Below, piece by piece: positions 35,002 to 45,575 of a stretch of DNA of 64,000 bases. A program made the position numbers and the translations under genes. The notes beneath the pieces were generated by a model. It searched no databases and had not been told where the DNA came from. It worked only from the letters and a program-made list of their open reading frames with translations. Origin of the DNA: Mammaliicoccus lentus (GTDB lineage Bacteria > Bacillota > Bacilli > Staphylococcales > Staphylococcaceae); NCBI RefSeq assembly GCF_002902755.1, contig NZ_PPRS01000008.1:1-64000 (forward strand). Direction: 5' to 3'. The first letter of the stretch is position 1. Each line of letters opens with the position of its first letter.

Positions 35002-35508
35002 ATGAAATTAGGCATCGTACTTATTCCATCAAAACCATTCCAAGAAGCAGTGAATGCTTATCGTAAAAGATACGATAAACACTATGCGTTAATTAGTCCG
35101 CATATTACTATTAAAGAAAAGTTTGACATTGAAGACAATGAACTAGACAAAGTTAAAGATAGACTTGCGGAAACTGCTAAACAACATCAACCAGTAAACA
35201 TTCAAGTATCAAAGGCGTCTAGTTTTACGCCAACTAAAAACGTAATATACTTTAAAGTAACAAAAACAGATGAATTAGAAGCATTGTATAATGAATTTAA
35301 TAATAGTGAATTCTATGGTGAAAGCACACATCCATTTGTCCCACATTTTACAATTGCACAAGGTCTTTCTAGCCAAGAGTTTGAAGACATCTTTGGGCAA
35401 GTTAAAATGGCTGGTATCAATCATTCAGAAACAATTGATACTATTAAATTAATGAAACAAAATGACGATGAAACATGGTCTGAAGAAGCATCTTATACAT
35501 TAGGATAA
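35002..35508 (+). CDS. 2H phosphoesterase superfamily protein (YjcG type)
   Basis: A 168-residue protein with the paired HxT/S motifs that define 2'-5' RNA ligase-like phosphoesterases: PHITIK near residue 34 and PHFTIA near 115. Natural substrate is unknown for the YjcG group. AAAGGAGG precedes the ATG. The gene follows the esterase closely, as in relatives, and ends at a bidirectional terminator. Confidence 0.88.
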   Translation: MKLGIVLIPSKPFQEAVNAYRKRYDKHYALISPHITIKEKFDIEDNELDKVKDRLAETAKQHQPVNIQVSKASSFTPTKNVIYFKVTKTDELEALYNEFNNSEFYGESTHPFVPHFTIAQGLSSQEFEDIFGQVKMAGINHSETIDTIKLMKQNDDETWSEEASYTLG

Positions 35509-35573
35509 AATTAAACAATATAAGACATAATTATATTATTTAAACAGATTATTCTAGAACTTAATTGTTCAAT

Positions 35574-35621
35574 AAAAAAACAGAGGATATTCCACTTAAA
35601 ATGGATATCCTCTGTTTTTTT
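35574..35621. terminator. bidirectional terminator between convergent genes
   Basis: CAGAGGATATTCCA and TGGATATCCTCTG pair with one bulge, flanked by a run of seven A and a run of seven T. It serves the 2H gene and, on the minus strand, ltaA, whose stop codon overlaps its edge. Confidence 0.92.
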
Positions 35622-36822
35622 ATATAGTATTTGATCTTTTCTTTCTTCGGACATTTAAAAAGTATATACCATAAAATAAAGCTAAGAATAAAAAAATTAA
35701 ACTTGAAGCATAAATTGTATAGTATACGTCAGCGAATATTTCTGAAATAACGCCACCTAGTATAGGTCCAATCATCGTACCAAAACCTTGTACGCTGTTG
35801 AATACACCCCATGTTTCTTCTTGTACTTTTGTATCTATATGACTAGCCATAAATGTATTCCATGCTGGCAATAATAGGCCGTAAATCGTACCGATTAATA
35901 GGGCGATTGTTATAACAATAAATAGCTGTGTTAATAAAGTTAATCCAAAAATAAATGAACTGTAAGCTAAGAAGCCTATAAAAATAATGATATGAGTAAA
36001 TACTTTAGCGTATTTATCCATCAGTTTTGAAAAGAATAGCATCGAAATTGTACAACCAATACCACCAACTATCAAAATAATCGTATATTCTAAGGTTGTT
36101 ACACCCATATGTTTAGTTGCGTATGTTGGTAATATTGGAACAAGCATTCCTATTGAAGCACCTTGTAAAAATATACCTGGGAATAATAATAAATGTCTCT
36201 TTGTAACATCTACAATTTCTGTTAATTGTTTTTTTACAGATTTATTTTCATAATCAGTCAATTGTACTTTAACAAAGTAGAACAATACCCAAGCGACTAA
36301 TACACATATTGCCATCATAAATGAAAATTTAGTTGGATGTAATTTGAATAATAAATTCATAAATATCATACCTGAAAGCATACCGACTAACCAACTAAAG
36401 TAAACATAACCCATTTGTTTACCACGTGATGATTCTTCTACGCTTGAAAGCATAATCACCCATATAGGACTGACTGCAATTCCGAGTAAAATAGCACTCA
36501 GAATATAAATAACAGGTGATGGGAAGAAAATAATTAATGCTAAACTTGTAAATGCTAATAAAAAACCACTAGTTAAGATTACAGTTGGACCGAATCTTTT
36601 TAATAGAAAACCAATTACGAAATTTGTTAACGCGTCACTTATAAAATGTAAAGAAATTGCTGTAGAAGTAATACCAACAGTCACTTTCGCTGTAGTCGTT
36701 GGTAGAAATGGTAAATAACTTAATATATACATACCTCTAGCAAATTCCATCATAAATAAAATGACGAGCATTATCCAAAAATCTTTTTTATAGAATGATT
36801 TACCTGATGAAGTATTTGGCAT
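35620..36822 (-). CDS. ltaA: lipoteichoic acid glycolipid flippase LtaA
   Basis: Moves diglucosyl-diacylglycerol, the LTA anchor, across the membrane. The 400-residue MFS protein has about 12 membrane segments. Conserved stretches include [39 protein letters not shown] and PAWNTFMA, all typical of LtaA. The ATG at 36822 is preceded by GGAAAGG and gives a start like the S. aureus protein. It overlaps the end of ugtP by 23 bases, so they are translationally linked. Confidence 0.93.
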   Translation of the reverse strand: MPNTSSGKSFYKKDFWIMLVILFMMEFARGMYILSYLPFLPTTTAKVTVGITSTAISLHFISDALTNFVIGFLLKRFGPTVILTSGFLLAFTSLALIIFFPSPVIYILSAILLGIAVSPIWVIMLSSVEESSRGKQMGYVYFSWLVGMLSGMIFMNLLFKLHPTKFSFMMAICVLVAWVLFYFVKVQLTDYENKSVKKQLTEIVDVTKRHLLLFPGIFLQGASIGMLVPILPTYATKHMGVTTLEYTIILIVGGIGCTISMLFFSKLMDKYAKVFTHIIIFIGFLAYSSFIFGLTLLTQLFIVITIALLIGTIYGLLLPAWNTFMASHIDTKVQEETWGVFNSVQGFGTMIGPILGGVISEIFADVYYTIYASSLIFLFLALFYGIYFLNVRRKKRSNTI

Positions 36823-37975
36823 ACATAGGGACCTTTCCATAAATTTCATTGTAAGTAAGTGAATCGCTTAGTAATGAAAGTAAATCCTTACAAATTGTTT
36901 CAGTTGGTTTTTCTAAATAGTTTTCTTCTAGTAGTTGTGTCATTTCTTTAAGTTCTTCAGGTTGATTTACAAGTGAAATAACTAATTTAGTAGCTTCTTC
37001 AGGTGTGTTAGCAACTTTCCCATATCCTTTTTCACTAAAGTATTCAGCATTCTCTAGTTCTTGTCCTGGAGCAGGGTTAAGAAAAATTAATGGTAAGTGT
37101 CTAGCAAACGCTTCAGATATTGTTATACCACCAGGCTTCGTAATCATCAGTTGGCTAGAAGCCATCCACTCATTCATATGTTTTGTATAACCTAATATAA
37201 GTACGTTTTTATTACCTTTAAAGTATTGAGCTAAATCAGAGCGTAAAGATTTATTGTTTCCACAAATCATGACTACTTGAGAGTCTTTAGCATGCGCATC
37301 AATTTTTTCAATCATAGATGAAAAACCTGTAGAAACTCCAAATGCTCCAGCGGACATTAATATAACGCTTTTATTTGGATCTAAATTTTGTTTCATTAAC
37401 CAAGCATGTCGATTGATAGGTTCTTCAAACTGTTTTGAAATAGGTATTCCTCTAACTCTAATCGATTCTGAGTCGATACCTATTGAATTAAACTCTTCTT
37501 TCAAATCTTTAGTCGCTACATAATAGCGATTTGAGTGTGGTGTAACCCAGTTTTTATGCAAACGATAATCAGTCATAACTGTAGCAATAGGTATGTTCAA
37601 ATTAAATTGTTCAGTCAAAACAGATACTACTGGCGTAGGGAAAGTCAGTAATATTAAATCAGGTTTCTCTTTAATTAGTAAATTTAACAATTTATTTAAT
37701 CCATAATATTTATAAAAACACTTATCTATTTGTTCAGGACGACTATAGTAGAAAAATTTATACATATTTCTAAAATATTTGAAGCTATTAATGTACCATT
37801 GTTTCGCAATAGAAGTCATAATAGGATGTGCTTCAAGAAATAAATCATGTTGAATGACAGTTAAATGATCAAGATTCATTTCACCAAATTGTTTCACAAT
37901 ACTATTCGTTACTTGTAAATGACCGTTACCAAAAGAACCGGTAATAATCAATAATTTTTTGTTTTGAGAAACCAT
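36800..37975 (-). CDS. ugtP: diglucosyl-diacylglycerol synthase UgtP (YpfP)
   Basis: Processive glucosyltransferase that adds two glucoses from UDP-glucose to diacylglycerol, making the LTA anchor. The 391-residue length matches. The N-terminal GSFGNGH motif and the C-terminal sugar-nucleotide site [16 protein letters not shown] followed by GQELEN are intact. The ATG at 37975 lies eight bases after GGAG; a GTG three codons earlier abuts that site. It forms an operon with ltaA. Confidence 0.95.
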   Translation of the reverse strand: MVSQNKKLLIITGSFGNGHLQVTNSIVKQFGEMNLDHLTVIQHDLFLEAHPIMTSIAKQWYINSFKYFRNMYKFFYYSRPEQIDKCFYKYYGLNKLLNLLIKEKPDLILLTFPTPVVSVLTEQFNLNIPIATVMTDYRLHKNWVTPHSNRYYVATKDLKEEFNSIGIDSESIRVRGIPISKQFEEPINRHAWLMKQNLDPNKSVILMSAGAFGVSTGFSSMIEKIDAHAKDSQVVMICGNNKSLRSDLAQYFKGNKNVLILGYTKHMNEWMASSQLMITKPGGITISEAFARHLPLIFLNPAPGQELENAEYFSEKGYGKVANTPEEATKLVISLVNQPEELKEMTQLLEENYLEKPTETICKDLLSLLSDSLTYNEIYGKVPMYAKYFIR

Positions 37976-38082
37976 TAGCCACACTCCGTATTTGTATTTA
38001 TTATCTATGATAGTTTAACGTATTTTCCTTAATTTGTGAAAAGATATTGCATTTATTACATAATCTATACAGTTTCTTATGA

Positions 38083-38727
38083 TTATCTCAACATTTTTAT
38101 CAATAATTGTTTAGTTAATATGATATTTTTATTTAATTTTGATTTTGAGTAATCTTGAGAAAGTAATACAGGTAACATCACACTAATCGTTTGACTAGCC
38201 ATCATTCGAAAGGCTAAATCAGCGGGTATATCTTTATCAATTTGATTATTGTCTTTTAAATTTTGAATATATTGAGAAATAGTGGGTCCGATTGATTGCT
38301 TAACAACATCAGTCATTATATTACGAAAATCTGTATTATACATTATTTCTCCAAAAATTATTTTTATTATATTTTTATTATTATCAATGAATTTTATTCT
38401 ATTATCTACAAATGTGTCAATAAATGCATCTAAATTATCACATTTTGATAATTCTGAACTGAATTCTTTTAACACTTCAGGAGCAACTACCGATTTATAT
38501 AAAGGTAATAATCCTGCATATAATAATTCATTTTTTGTTTTGAAATGTTTATATACAGTGCCTTCAGAAACTTTTGCCATTCTCGCAATGTCTTTTGTCG
38601 AGGTATTATAAAATCCACGTTCACTAAATAATACCGTTGCGCTATTTAATACTGCTTTTTGTTTTTCACTTATTTGTGATTGCTTTTTTAGTTGTTCGTT
38701 CATAATTTCTTTAATAGAGCGATTCAT
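38083..38727 (-). CDS. TetR/AcrR-family repressor
   Basis: A 214-residue regulator with an N-terminal helix-turn-helix at about residues 20-66; the recognition region reads TSTKDIARMAKVSEGTVYKHFKTK (in part), typical of TetR proteins. The C-terminal ligand domain is not classifiable. It is the last gene of the ATPase-permease-regulator operon, nine bases after the permease, and probably represses its own operon through the palindrome at 40604-40617. Confidence 0.88.
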   Translation of the reverse strand: MNRSIKEIMNEQLKKQSQISEKQKAVLNSATVLFSERGFYNTSTKDIARMAKVSEGTVYKHFKTKNELLYAGLLPLYKSVVAPEVLKEFSSELSKCDNLDAFIDTFVDNRIKFIDNNKNIIKIIFGEIMYNTDFRNIMTDVVKQSIGPTISQYIQNLKDNNQIDKDIPADLAFRMMASQTISVMLPVLLSQDYSKSKLNKNIILTKQLLIKMLR

Positions 38728-38736
38728 AATATAAAC

Positions 38737-39870
38737 CTACACTTTCCGATATCTTTTCATACCTAATATATTTAAGACTAGCAACAAGACAAATATTAGG
38801 AAGAGAATAATCCAATTCACATATATATCTGATATTTCATAACCTCTGATCATAACGTTTTGGATTGCATCGCCAGCGTAATAAAGCGGCATTATATGTG
38901 CAATATATTGCAATGTTTTGTGCATTGAGTCTACTGGTATTATACCCGCAAAAAACACTTGTGGAACAATAGCTAGAGGTATAAATTGAATCATTTGAAA
39001 TTCAGATGATGCAAAAGTTGATAATAACAAGCCTAAAGTTAAAGCAATAAATGAAATCAATATATTTGTTATAAATACGAGCGCAATATTTCCTTCTGTT
39101 GTCATCTGTAATACATATATTGAATAAATAACAATTAATGCTGTTTGAATAACAGCAAATGTACCATAACCAATTATATAACCTATAATAATTTGATATT
39201 TCTTAATTGGAGAGGATAGTGTACGGTCAAGTGTGCCTGAAGTTCTTTCTTTCAGTAAGGAAATACCTGAAATTAAAAAGGTAAAGAAAAATACAAAGAA
39301 TGCAATTAAAACTGGGCTGATTGTATCAAAATAATTCGTATCTTTATTGCCATGCAAATAGTGATTTGATGTTTCAATTTTTTCAATTTTTGGTTTGTCT
39401 TGTTGAGGTAAATCTTGTTTTATGTTGTCTGGTAACTTTTTCGTTATTTCACTTAACATTTTACTTTGATTATTTAACGCATTTGTTAACTGATTGATAT
39501 TTTTACTGACTAAAATTTGATTAACCTTTAACTTTAATTGATTCGTTACACTAGGGTCTGAATTTTCATAAGTAATAGAATACTCGTGATTACTTTCTTC
39601 TACAAAACCATCTAGGTCATCATTTTTAAATTTATCTTTTAAATTTTTATAATCATCATATTGAACTGTTTCAATGTTTTTATCATGTAATTGGTTTATT
39701 AAATGTTCATTAGCTTGATACGTGCCGATTTTTAACTCTTTAGATTCATCTGAGTAATTAAACAAGAAATAAATTAATGTTAAGATGAGCAGTGGGGCAA
39801 CGAGCAGAAGCATTAGTGTACGTTTATCTCGCAACACTTGTTTAAATATTCTTGTTGCTATATTAAGCAT
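38737..39870 (-). CDS. ABC-2 type transporter permease
   Basis: A 377-residue membrane subunit: one N-terminal segment (about 17-37), an extracellular domain of roughly 140 residues, then five or six segments from about 185. SGTLDRTLSSPIKKYQIIIGYIIGYG is the typical cytoplasmic coupling region (given in part). The layout is that of YhgE/DrrB-like exporters for drugs or lipids. It overlaps the ATPase gene by eight bases. Substrate unknown. Confidence 0.88.
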   Translation of the reverse strand: MLNIATRIFKQVLRDKRTLMLLLVAPLLILTLIYFLFNYSDESKELKIGTYQANEHLINQLHDKNIETVQYDDYKNLKDKFKNDDLDGFVEESNHEYSITYENSDPSVTNQLKLKVNQILVSKNINQLTNALNNQSKMLSEITKKLPDNIKQDLPQQDKPKIEKIETSNHYLHGNKDTNYFDTISPVLIAFFVFFFTFLISGISLLKERTSGTLDRTLSSPIKKYQIIIGYIIGYGTFAVIQTALIVIYSIYVLQMTTEGNIALVFITNILISFIALTLGLLLSTFASSEFQMIQFIPLAIVPQVFFAGIIPVDSMHKTLQYIAHIMPLYYAGDAIQNVMIRGYEISDIYVNWIILFLIFVLLLVLNILGMKRYRKV

Positions 39871-40579
39871 CTACACCATCTCCTAACTCAAGAAAAACTT
39901 CTTCTATCGTGTTGACTTTAAATGATGATTTTATTTCATCAGGTGAACCGTAAGAAATAATATTGCCGTCTCTCATTAATAATAGTCTGTCACATTTATC
40001 CGCTTCATCTAACACGTGAGTCGTGACGAGTATCGTTTTTCCTTTATTACGTTCCTCAAATAAATCGTTCCATATAGATTTTCTTAATTTTGGGTCTATA
40101 CCTACAGTAGGCTCGTCTAAAATTAATATTTTTGGGTTTTGAATAAAACTAATAGCGAGTGAAAGTCTTCTTTTCATACCTCCAGAAAAAGCACTTACTT
40201 TTTTCTTGCGTTCATTATATAAATTCACCATCTCTAAAGCACGTTGTATATTAGTTTGTAAATTTTGTTCTTTAGTAATATATAATTTTCCAAAGAATAA
40301 CATGTTCTCGTAAGCAGTTAAATCTTCGTATAATGCATCACTTTGCGCCATATATCCAATTGAACGTAAAATTTTACGGTTAGGTATGTCCACATCTTCA
40401 ATCGTAATATTACCTGAATCAATGGCTTCCATTCCTAAAATACATTTTATGAGCGTTGTTTTACCAGCACCAGAAGGGCCAATTAAACCTGTGATACAAC
40501 CTGGTTCAAAATGTGTTGTCATATCATTTAATATATTAACTTTTCCGTATGACTTAGTTATATTATCTACTTTTATCAT
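39863..40579 (-). CDS. ABC transporter ATP-binding protein
   Basis: A 238-residue ATPase with Walker A GPSGAGKTT near residue 36, signature FSGGMKRRLSLA near 132, Walker B ILILDEPTVGID near 152 and switch His in VTTHVLDEADKCD. It pairs with the downstream ABC-2 permease as an exporter. The ATG at 40579 lies eight bases after AGAGG; the GTG at 40588 does not. The promoter is the TetR-type control region at 40604-40647. Confidence 0.92.
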   Translation of the reverse strand: MIKVDNITKSYGKVNILNDMTTHFEPGCITGLIGPSGAGKTTLIKCILGMEAIDSGNITIEDVDIPNRKILRSIGYMAQSDALYEDLTAYENMLFFGKLYITKEQNLQTNIQRALEMVNLYNERKKKVSAFSGGMKRRLSLAISFIQNPKILILDEPTVGIDPKLRKSIWNDLFEERNKGKTILVTTHVLDEADKCDRLLLMRDGNIISYGSPDEIKSSFKVNTIEEVFLELGDGVDA

Positions 40580-40603
40580 TTTGAACACCTCTTTTAATTT
40601 AAA

Positions 40604-40647
40604 AGTGAGTACTCACTCATATTACAACTAGATATATCTTAAGTCAA
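40604..40647 (-). promoter_or_regulatory. ABC-TetR operon promoter and operator
   Basis: On the minus strand TTGACT (40647-40642) and TAATAT (40624-40619) are 17 bases apart. Immediately downstream lies the perfect 14-bp palindrome AGTGAGTACTCACT (40604-40617), covering the start of transcription, the expected site for the TetR-family protein of this operon. Confidence 0.78.
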
Positions 40648-40709
40648 AACTATAAAATCATATAAAGAAAGTGTATAATAGACCTATTGAAAATAAAGGA
40701 GAAATAACG

Positions 40710-42194
40710 ATGAAAGTTGAGACGTTATTAAACAAAATAAAATTAAAGCAAGTTTATGGGAATACAAACCAAGAAGTAAACGATATTACAACTGATTCTA
40801 GAACTGCAACTGAAAAATCTATATTTGTAGCCTCCCGAGGTTATACAGTAGATAGTCATGAATTTATCCCTAATGTTATTGAACAAGGGTGTACTGTAAT
40901 CGTAAGCGATAGATATATTGAATTATCTGAAGAAGTACTATTAATTGTTGTAAAAGATACATTAAAAATAGCAAGTATTTTTAGCCATATAATTTTTGAA
41001 TATCCAAGCCAAAAATTAAAAACAATAGGTGTTACTGGAACGAATGGTAAGACGACAATAGCAACGATGGTACATCATTTAACTAGAGCGCTTGGTAAAA
41101 ATAGTGCTTATCTTGGAACAAATGGGTTTCAAATTAATGAAACTGTAACGGAGGGTGTGAACACGACACCAGAAACAGTTACATTAACTAAACATATATC
41201 CGAGGCTGTTAAGCAAGAATGTGAAAGCATGACTTTTGAAGTATCTAGTCATGGTCTAGTAATAGGTAGACTAAGAGGCGTAGAGTTTGATATTGCGATA
41301 TTTTCAAACTTAACACAAGATCATTTAGATTTTCATGGCACAATGGAAGCATATGGTCATGCCAAATCATTATTATTTAGCCAATTAGGCCAAGACTATA
41401 GAAAAGACAAATTTGTCATATTGAACGCTGATGATGCTTTTTCTAAAGAGCTAGAGCCGGTTACTCCATTTGAAATATTTACATATGGAATAGACAATGA
41501 AGCTGATTTTATGGCTCAAAATATTAATGAATCTATCAATGGCGCGACATTTACTTTAACAACGCCATTTGGTGAATATGAAGTTGAATCTCCGTATTTA
41601 GGTAAATTCAATATTCTTAATTTATTAGCGAGCCTTCTTGGTGTTTGGGTGCAAAGTTATGATTTAAAAGAAATCATTAAAGCTGTTAAACAGATGCCCC
41701 CAGTTGAAGGACGTTTAGAAGTATTAGATAAAAACCTACCGATTGATTTAATTATTGACTATGCACATACATCTGATGGTATCGATAAATTAATTGATGC
41801 TGTAAAACCTTTTGTTAAGCAAAAATTGATATTCTTAATAGGTATGGCTGGAGAAAGAGACTTAACAAAAACACCTGAAATGGGTAAAATAAGTTGTCGA
41901 GCAGATTACGTTATATTTACACCGGATAATCCAGCAAATGATGATCCGAAAATGTTAACAGCAGAATTAGCTAAAGGAGCGACACACCAAAACTATGTAG
42001 AATTTGAAGATAGAGCAGAAGGTATTAGACACGCTATTGAAATTTCAGAACCAGGAGATACAGTGGTATTAGCATCAAAAGGAAGAGAACCTTACCAAAT
42101 TATGCCAGGACATATTAAAGCACCTCATAGAGACGATTTAATTGGTCTAGAAGCAGCTTATGAAAAATATGGAGGTAAACCTAGTGAAGATTAG
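40710..42194 (+). CDS. murE: UDP-MurNAc-tripeptide synthetase, L-lysine-adding MurE
   Basis: Adds the third amino acid to the peptidoglycan precursor. The 494-residue protein has the ATP loop [10 protein letters not shown] near residue 108. The specificity motif reads DNPANDDP instead of the DNPR of meso-diaminopimelate enzymes, so lysine is added, as in staphylococci. The ATG at 40710 follows AAAGGAG. A small gene overlaps its last 11 bases and prfC follows. Confidence 0.95.
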   Translation: MKVETLLNKIKLKQVYGNTNQEVNDITTDSRTATEKSIFVASRGYTVDSHEFIPNVIEQGCTVIVSDRYIELSEEVLLIVVKDTLKIASIFSHIIFEYPSQKLKTIGVTGTNGKTTIATMVHHLTRALGKNSAYLGTNGFQINETVTEGVNTTPETVTLTKHISEAVKQECESMTFEVSSHGLVIGRLRGVEFDIAIFSNLTQDHLDFHGTMEAYGHAKSLLFSQLGQDYRKDKFVILNADDAFSKELEPVTPFEIFTYGIDNEADFMAQNINESINGATFTLTTPFGEYEVESPYLGKFNILNLLASLLGVWVQSYDLKEIIKAVKQMPPVEGRLEVLDKNLPIDLIIDYAHTSDGIDKLIDAVKPFVKQKLIFLIGMAGERDLTKTPEMGKISCRADYVIFTPDNPANDDPKMLTAELAKGATHQNYVEFEDRAEGIRHAIEISEPGDTVVLASKGREPYQIMPGHIKAPHRDDLIGLEAAYEKYGGKPSED

Positions 42195-42423
42195 AGAAAG
42201 TCATTCTGATAACTTAAAATGCAAAGTTTTTATATATGAGAATAAAAAGGAAGAATACTTTGTTATTTCTATTCCAGATTTATTTTGGTCTATCCAAATC
42301 GATTATGACTTATTCGGTGAATCATTAATTGAACATCTATACCTACATTTATTTAATGTATTAGATGAAGAAGACGCAAACGAATTAGCGAATAGAATTA
42401 GCCATTGGACATCCGAATTATAA
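42184..42423 (+). CDS. small acidic protein of unknown function
   Basis: A 79-residue soluble protein, acidic toward the C-terminus ([19 protein letters not shown]). I do not recognise its family; a short gene of this kind between murE and prfC is present in S. aureus as I recall. The GTG at 42184 lies eight bases after GGAGG, within the end of murE, so translation is probably coupled. prfC starts 13 bases after its stop. Confidence 0.75.
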   Translation: MKIRESHSDNLKCKVFIYENKKEEYFVISIPDLFWSIQIDYDLFGESLIEHLYLHLFNVLDEEDANELANRISHWTSEL

Positions 42424-42436
42424 GGAGAAATGAATT

Positions 42437-43999
42437 GTGAAAATAAAAGAAGAAGTAGAAAGTAGAAAAACCTTTGCGATTATATCGCATCCAGATGCCG
42501 GTAAAACGACGTTAACAGAGAAATTATTACTATTCGGTGGTGCGATAAGACAAGCAGGTACCGTTAAAGGTAAAAAGTCAGGAAAATTTGCTACGAGTGA
42601 CTGGATGAAAGTAGAACAAGAGCGTGGTATTTCAGTAACCAGCTCTGTTATGCAATTTAATTACGATCACTATAATATCAATATTCTAGATACACCAGGA
42701 CACGAAGACTTTTCGGAAGACACATATAGAACATTAATGGCTGTAGACAGTGCTGTCATGGTAATTGACTGTGCTAAAGGGATAGAGCCCCAAACTTTAA
42801 AATTATTTAAAGTATGTAAAATGAGAGGAATCCCTATTTTTACGTTTATTAATAAACTTGACCGTATGGGTAAAGAACCATTTGAATTACTTGAAGAAAT
42901 TGAAAAAACTTTAGAAATTGAAACATATCCTATGAACTGGCCAGTTGGAATGGGTCAAAATTTCTTCGGTATTATAGATAGAGAAGAGAAAACTATTGAG
43001 CCATTTAGAGATGAAGAAAATGTACTACATTTAAATGATGATTATGAATTAGAAGAAGATCATCCAATTAAAAATGATTCACAGTTTGAACAAGCTATTG
43101 ACGAATTGATGTTAGTTGAAGAAGCGGGTGAAACATTCGATAAAGAAATGTTGCTTGCTGGAGAGTTAACACCTGTATTCTTTGGTTCTGCATTAGCTAA
43201 CTTTGGTGTACAAAACTTCTTAAATGCCTATGTAGACCATGCACCAATGCCAAATGGTAGAAAGACCGAAGAAGGTGAAGTAGTTGATCCATTTGATACA
43301 GATTTTTCAGGCTTTATATTCAAGATTCAAGCAAATATGGATCCAAAACATAGAGATAGAATCGCATTTATGCGTGTCGTGAGTGGAGCCTTTGAACGAG
43401 GTATGGATGTAACATTGCAAAGAACGAAGAAAAAACATAAAATCACACGTTCAACTTCATTTATGGCTGATGATACACAGACTGTTAACCATGCAGTGAG
43501 TGGGGATATAATCGGACTGTATGATACTGGTAATTATCAAATAGGAGATACACTTGTAGGAAATAATCAGAAATTCCATTTCGAAAATTTACCACAGTTT
43601 ACACCTGAAATCTTTATGAAAGTTAGTGCGAAAAACGTTATGAAACAAAAACATTTCCATAAAGGTATTGAACAATTAGTACAAGAAGGTGCTATTCAGT
43701 TGTATAAAACATTACACACGAACCAAATTATACTCGGTGCTGTTGGACAGCTACAATTTGAAGTATTCGAACATAGAATGAAAAACGAATATAATGTTGA
43801 CGTTGTAATGGAACAAGTTGGTAAGAAAATAGCTAGATGGATTGAAAACGAAAAAGATATTAAAGATAATATGAACTCTAGCCGTTCAATATTAGTAAAA
43901 GATCGTTATGATAATTTCGTATTCTTATTTGAAAATGAATTTGCTACAAGATGGTTTGAAGATAAATTCCCAGAAATTAAATTATATAGTTTGTTATAA
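42437..43999 (+). CDS. prfC: peptide chain release factor 3
   Basis: GTPase that recycles RF1/RF2 from the ribosome. The 520-residue protein has G1 SHPDAGKTT near residue 20, G3 [12 protein letters not shown] near 89 and G4 NKLD near 144. Domains II and III follow. GTG start, with AAGGAG nine bases upstream. The -35 of the downstream riboswitch promoter overlaps its last codons. Confidence 0.95.
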   Translation: MKIKEEVESRKTFAIISHPDAGKTTLTEKLLLFGGAIRQAGTVKGKKSGKFATSDWMKVEQERGISVTSSVMQFNYDHYNINILDTPGHEDFSEDTYRTLMAVDSAVMVIDCAKGIEPQTLKLFKVCKMRGIPIFTFINKLDRMGKEPFELLEEIEKTLEIETYPMNWPVGMGQNFFGIIDREEKTIEPFRDEENVLHLNDDYELEEDHPIKNDSQFEQAIDELMLVEEAGETFDKEMLLAGELTPVFFGSALANFGVQNFLNAYVDHAPMPNGRKTEEGEVVDPFDTDFSGFIFKIQANMDPKHRDRIAFMRVVSGAFERGMDVTLQRTKKKHKITRSTSFMADDTQTVNHAVSGDIIGLYDTGNYQIGDTLVGNNQKFHFENLPQFTPEIFMKVSAKNVMKQKHFHKGIEQLVQEGAIQLYKTLHTNQIILGAVGQLQFEVFEHRMKNEYNVDVVMEQVGKKIARWIENEKDIKDNMNSSRSILVKDRYDNFVFLFENEFATRWFEDKFPEIKLYSLL

Positions 44000-44019
44000 A
44001 CAAAAAAACAATGTATAAT
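43991..44019 (+). promoter_or_regulatory. terC promoter
   Basis: TTGTTA (43991-43996) and TATAAT (44014-44019) with 17-base spacing. It drives the riboswitch leader. Confidence 0.75.
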
Positions 44020-44035
44020 AACGAAGAAAACTAAA

Positions 44036-44187
44036 TAGACCTACGACTTTGTCGAAGGGGAGTAACTTTAGAATGTAAATTCTAGCATATTATCGTCATT
44101 ACGAAACGCAAGTTTCCGGTAATATGGGCATGTTATAAATGTTAAGTGAGACCTTTGCCTTTTATTAGGCATGGTCTCTTTTGTTTT
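44036..44187 (+). promoter_or_regulatory. yybP-ykoY manganese riboswitch with terminator
   Basis: The leader contains GTCGAAGGGGAGTAACTTT at its 5' side and AAGTGAGACCTTTGCC at its 3' side, the paired conserved ends of the yybP-ykoY class. Between them are TCGTCATTACG and CGGTAATATGGGCATG. The platform hairpin pairs GAGACC...GCC (44148-44159) with GGC..GGTCTC (44168-44178), then TTTTGTTTT. Mn2+ binding in this class turns the gene on by preventing termination. Confidence 0.92.
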
Positions 44188-44212
44188 GCAAAATAAAAAT
44201 TGGAGTGTGAGG

Positions 44213-45037
44213 ATGATGGATCCAAGTTTATTGCTCAGCTATGGTTGGGTTTTAGTCGTATTGGTCTTTCTTGAAGGTTTATTAGCTGCAGATAATGCAG
44301 TTGTAATGGCAGTAATGGTAAAACATTTACCTGAAGATTTAAGGAAAAAGGCATTATTTTATGGTTTATTAGGTGCATTTGTTTTCCGTTTTATTTCGTT
44401 ATTCTTAATCAGTTTCTTGGCTAATTTCTGGCCAATTCAAGCAGCAGGGGCACTTTACCTTATTTATATGTCTGTTAAGAACTTAATAGATTTTAAAAAG
44501 CATAAAGATAAAGAGATTAAAACGCCCGATGATGTTGAAGAAAGTGATGAGAACTTTACCGAAGAAGAATTCCCTTCTGATAGTGAAGGTCATCATAAAT
44601 TGAAGAAGAACTTCTGGATGACAGTATTAAAAGTTGAATTTGCAGATATCGCATTTGCTATAGACTCTATGTTAGCGGCATTTGCAATCGCGGTTACATT
44701 ACCAGCTTTAGGTATTCATTTTGGCGGAATGGACTTAGGACAATTCAGTGTAATGTTCATCGGTGGTATGATGGGTGTAATCATTATGAGATTCGCTGCA
44801 ACATATTTCGTAGAATTATTAAATAAATATCCGAACTTAGAAGCAGCAGCTTTCGCTATAGTTGGTTGGGTAGGTATAAAGCTACTCGTTATCGTATTAG
44901 CACACGATGAAATTGCATTGATACCACATGATTTCCCACATGGTATTGTATGGCAGTCTATTTTCTGGACAGTTTTATTGGCATTAGTGATTATCGGCTG
45001 GATTACATCAGTTCGACATAATAAAAAATCTTCATAA
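44213..45037 (+). CDS. TerC-family manganese exporter
   Basis: A 274-residue membrane protein with about eight segments. The TerC signatures LEGLLAADNAVVMAVMV near residue 20 and VEFADIAFAIDSMLAAFA near 142 carry the metal-binding acidic residues. A charged loop (about 98-130) separates the halves. Start choice is ATG at 44213 or 44216; GGAG lies seven bases before the first. Mn-riboswitch control supports a role in Mn2+ export, as shown for MeeF/MeeY-type proteins. Confidence 0.92.
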   Translation: MMDPSLLLSYGWVLVVLVFLEGLLAADNAVVMAVMVKHLPEDLRKKALFYGLLGAFVFRFISLFLISFLANFWPIQAAGALYLIYMSVKNLIDFKKHKDKEIKTPDDVEESDENFTEEEFPSDSEGHHKLKKNFWMTVLKVEFADIAFAIDSMLAAFAIAVTLPALGIHFGGMDLGQFSVMFIGGMMGVIIMRFAATYFVELLNKYPNLEAAAFAIVGWVGIKLLVIVLAHDEIALIPHDFPHGIVWQSIFWTVLLALVIIGWITSVRHNKKSS

Positions 45038-45049
45038 CTAGTTATTTAC

Positions 45050-45160
45050 GAGGGAGTGAGATAGAGTTCTCATTTTGCTAAAAACTTCGTAGCCCACCAT
45101 AGGTAGAATTACTAGTAATGAAAAAAGTTTGATATAAGCACTTCGTTAATTTAGTTTTTG
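45050..45160 (+). repeat. diverged copy of interspersed intergenic repeat
   Basis: It shares GGGAG-GAGAT at the left, TTCGTAGCCC in the middle and GAAAAAAGTTTGATATAAG at the right with the element at 30801-30897. It lies downstream of terC and its right part forms the terminator. Confidence 0.65.
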
Positions 45161-45197
45161 TCATTATTAATTAAATTATGCGAAGTGCTTTATTTTT
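45136..45197 (+). terminator. terC terminator
   Basis: AAGCACTTCG (45136-45145) and CGAAGTGCTT (45181-45190) form a perfect 10-bp stem that continues into AATTTA/TAAATT with small bulges, followed by TATTTTTTT. Confidence 0.88.
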
Positions 45198-45199
45198 TT

Positions 45200-45575
45200 A
45201 TAAATATGGAGTTGATATACTGGTCTAACGTGCAAGAAATTCGAGACAAGCCCGTTACATTTTCTAACGAGCTAGTGTTTTTAAACAAGCCCGTTAGCGT
45301 GATATTATCTACGATTTAGTTAAGTGTTGACGCTTGAGGGAATAATATGAGTTAGGAAATACGTCCTAACCAATTGTTTTTATCAACAAAGAAGAGCTTA
45401 TATAAAATTTTTACCTATAGCCAAAAGTACAAGTTTAAGGTAATGTTAATTTTTCGTAAATTTATTATAAATTTTTATGTGCAAATTTGCTTGAATGCAA
45501 TGGATTTAGGTTAAATAATTTTGCATTATATGGCATAATAGATACATTAAGTGTTTTGGTTGAGGAGGACAAGAA
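45200..45575. other. gene-free leader region before the HtrA-like gene
   Basis: Two direct copies of ACAAGCCCGTTA start at 45246 and 45285. A hairpin GTTAGGA-aatacg-TCCTAAC is at 45351-45370, with a T-run nine bases on. A CATAAT at 45534-45539 may be the -10 for the next gene, but no convincing -35 was found. No open frame looks coding. Confidence 0.5.

Noticed and set aside
39863-40588. GTG start three codons upstream for the ABC ATPase
   Set aside because: The GTG overlaps the AGAGG ribosome site; ATG at 40579 has correct spacing.
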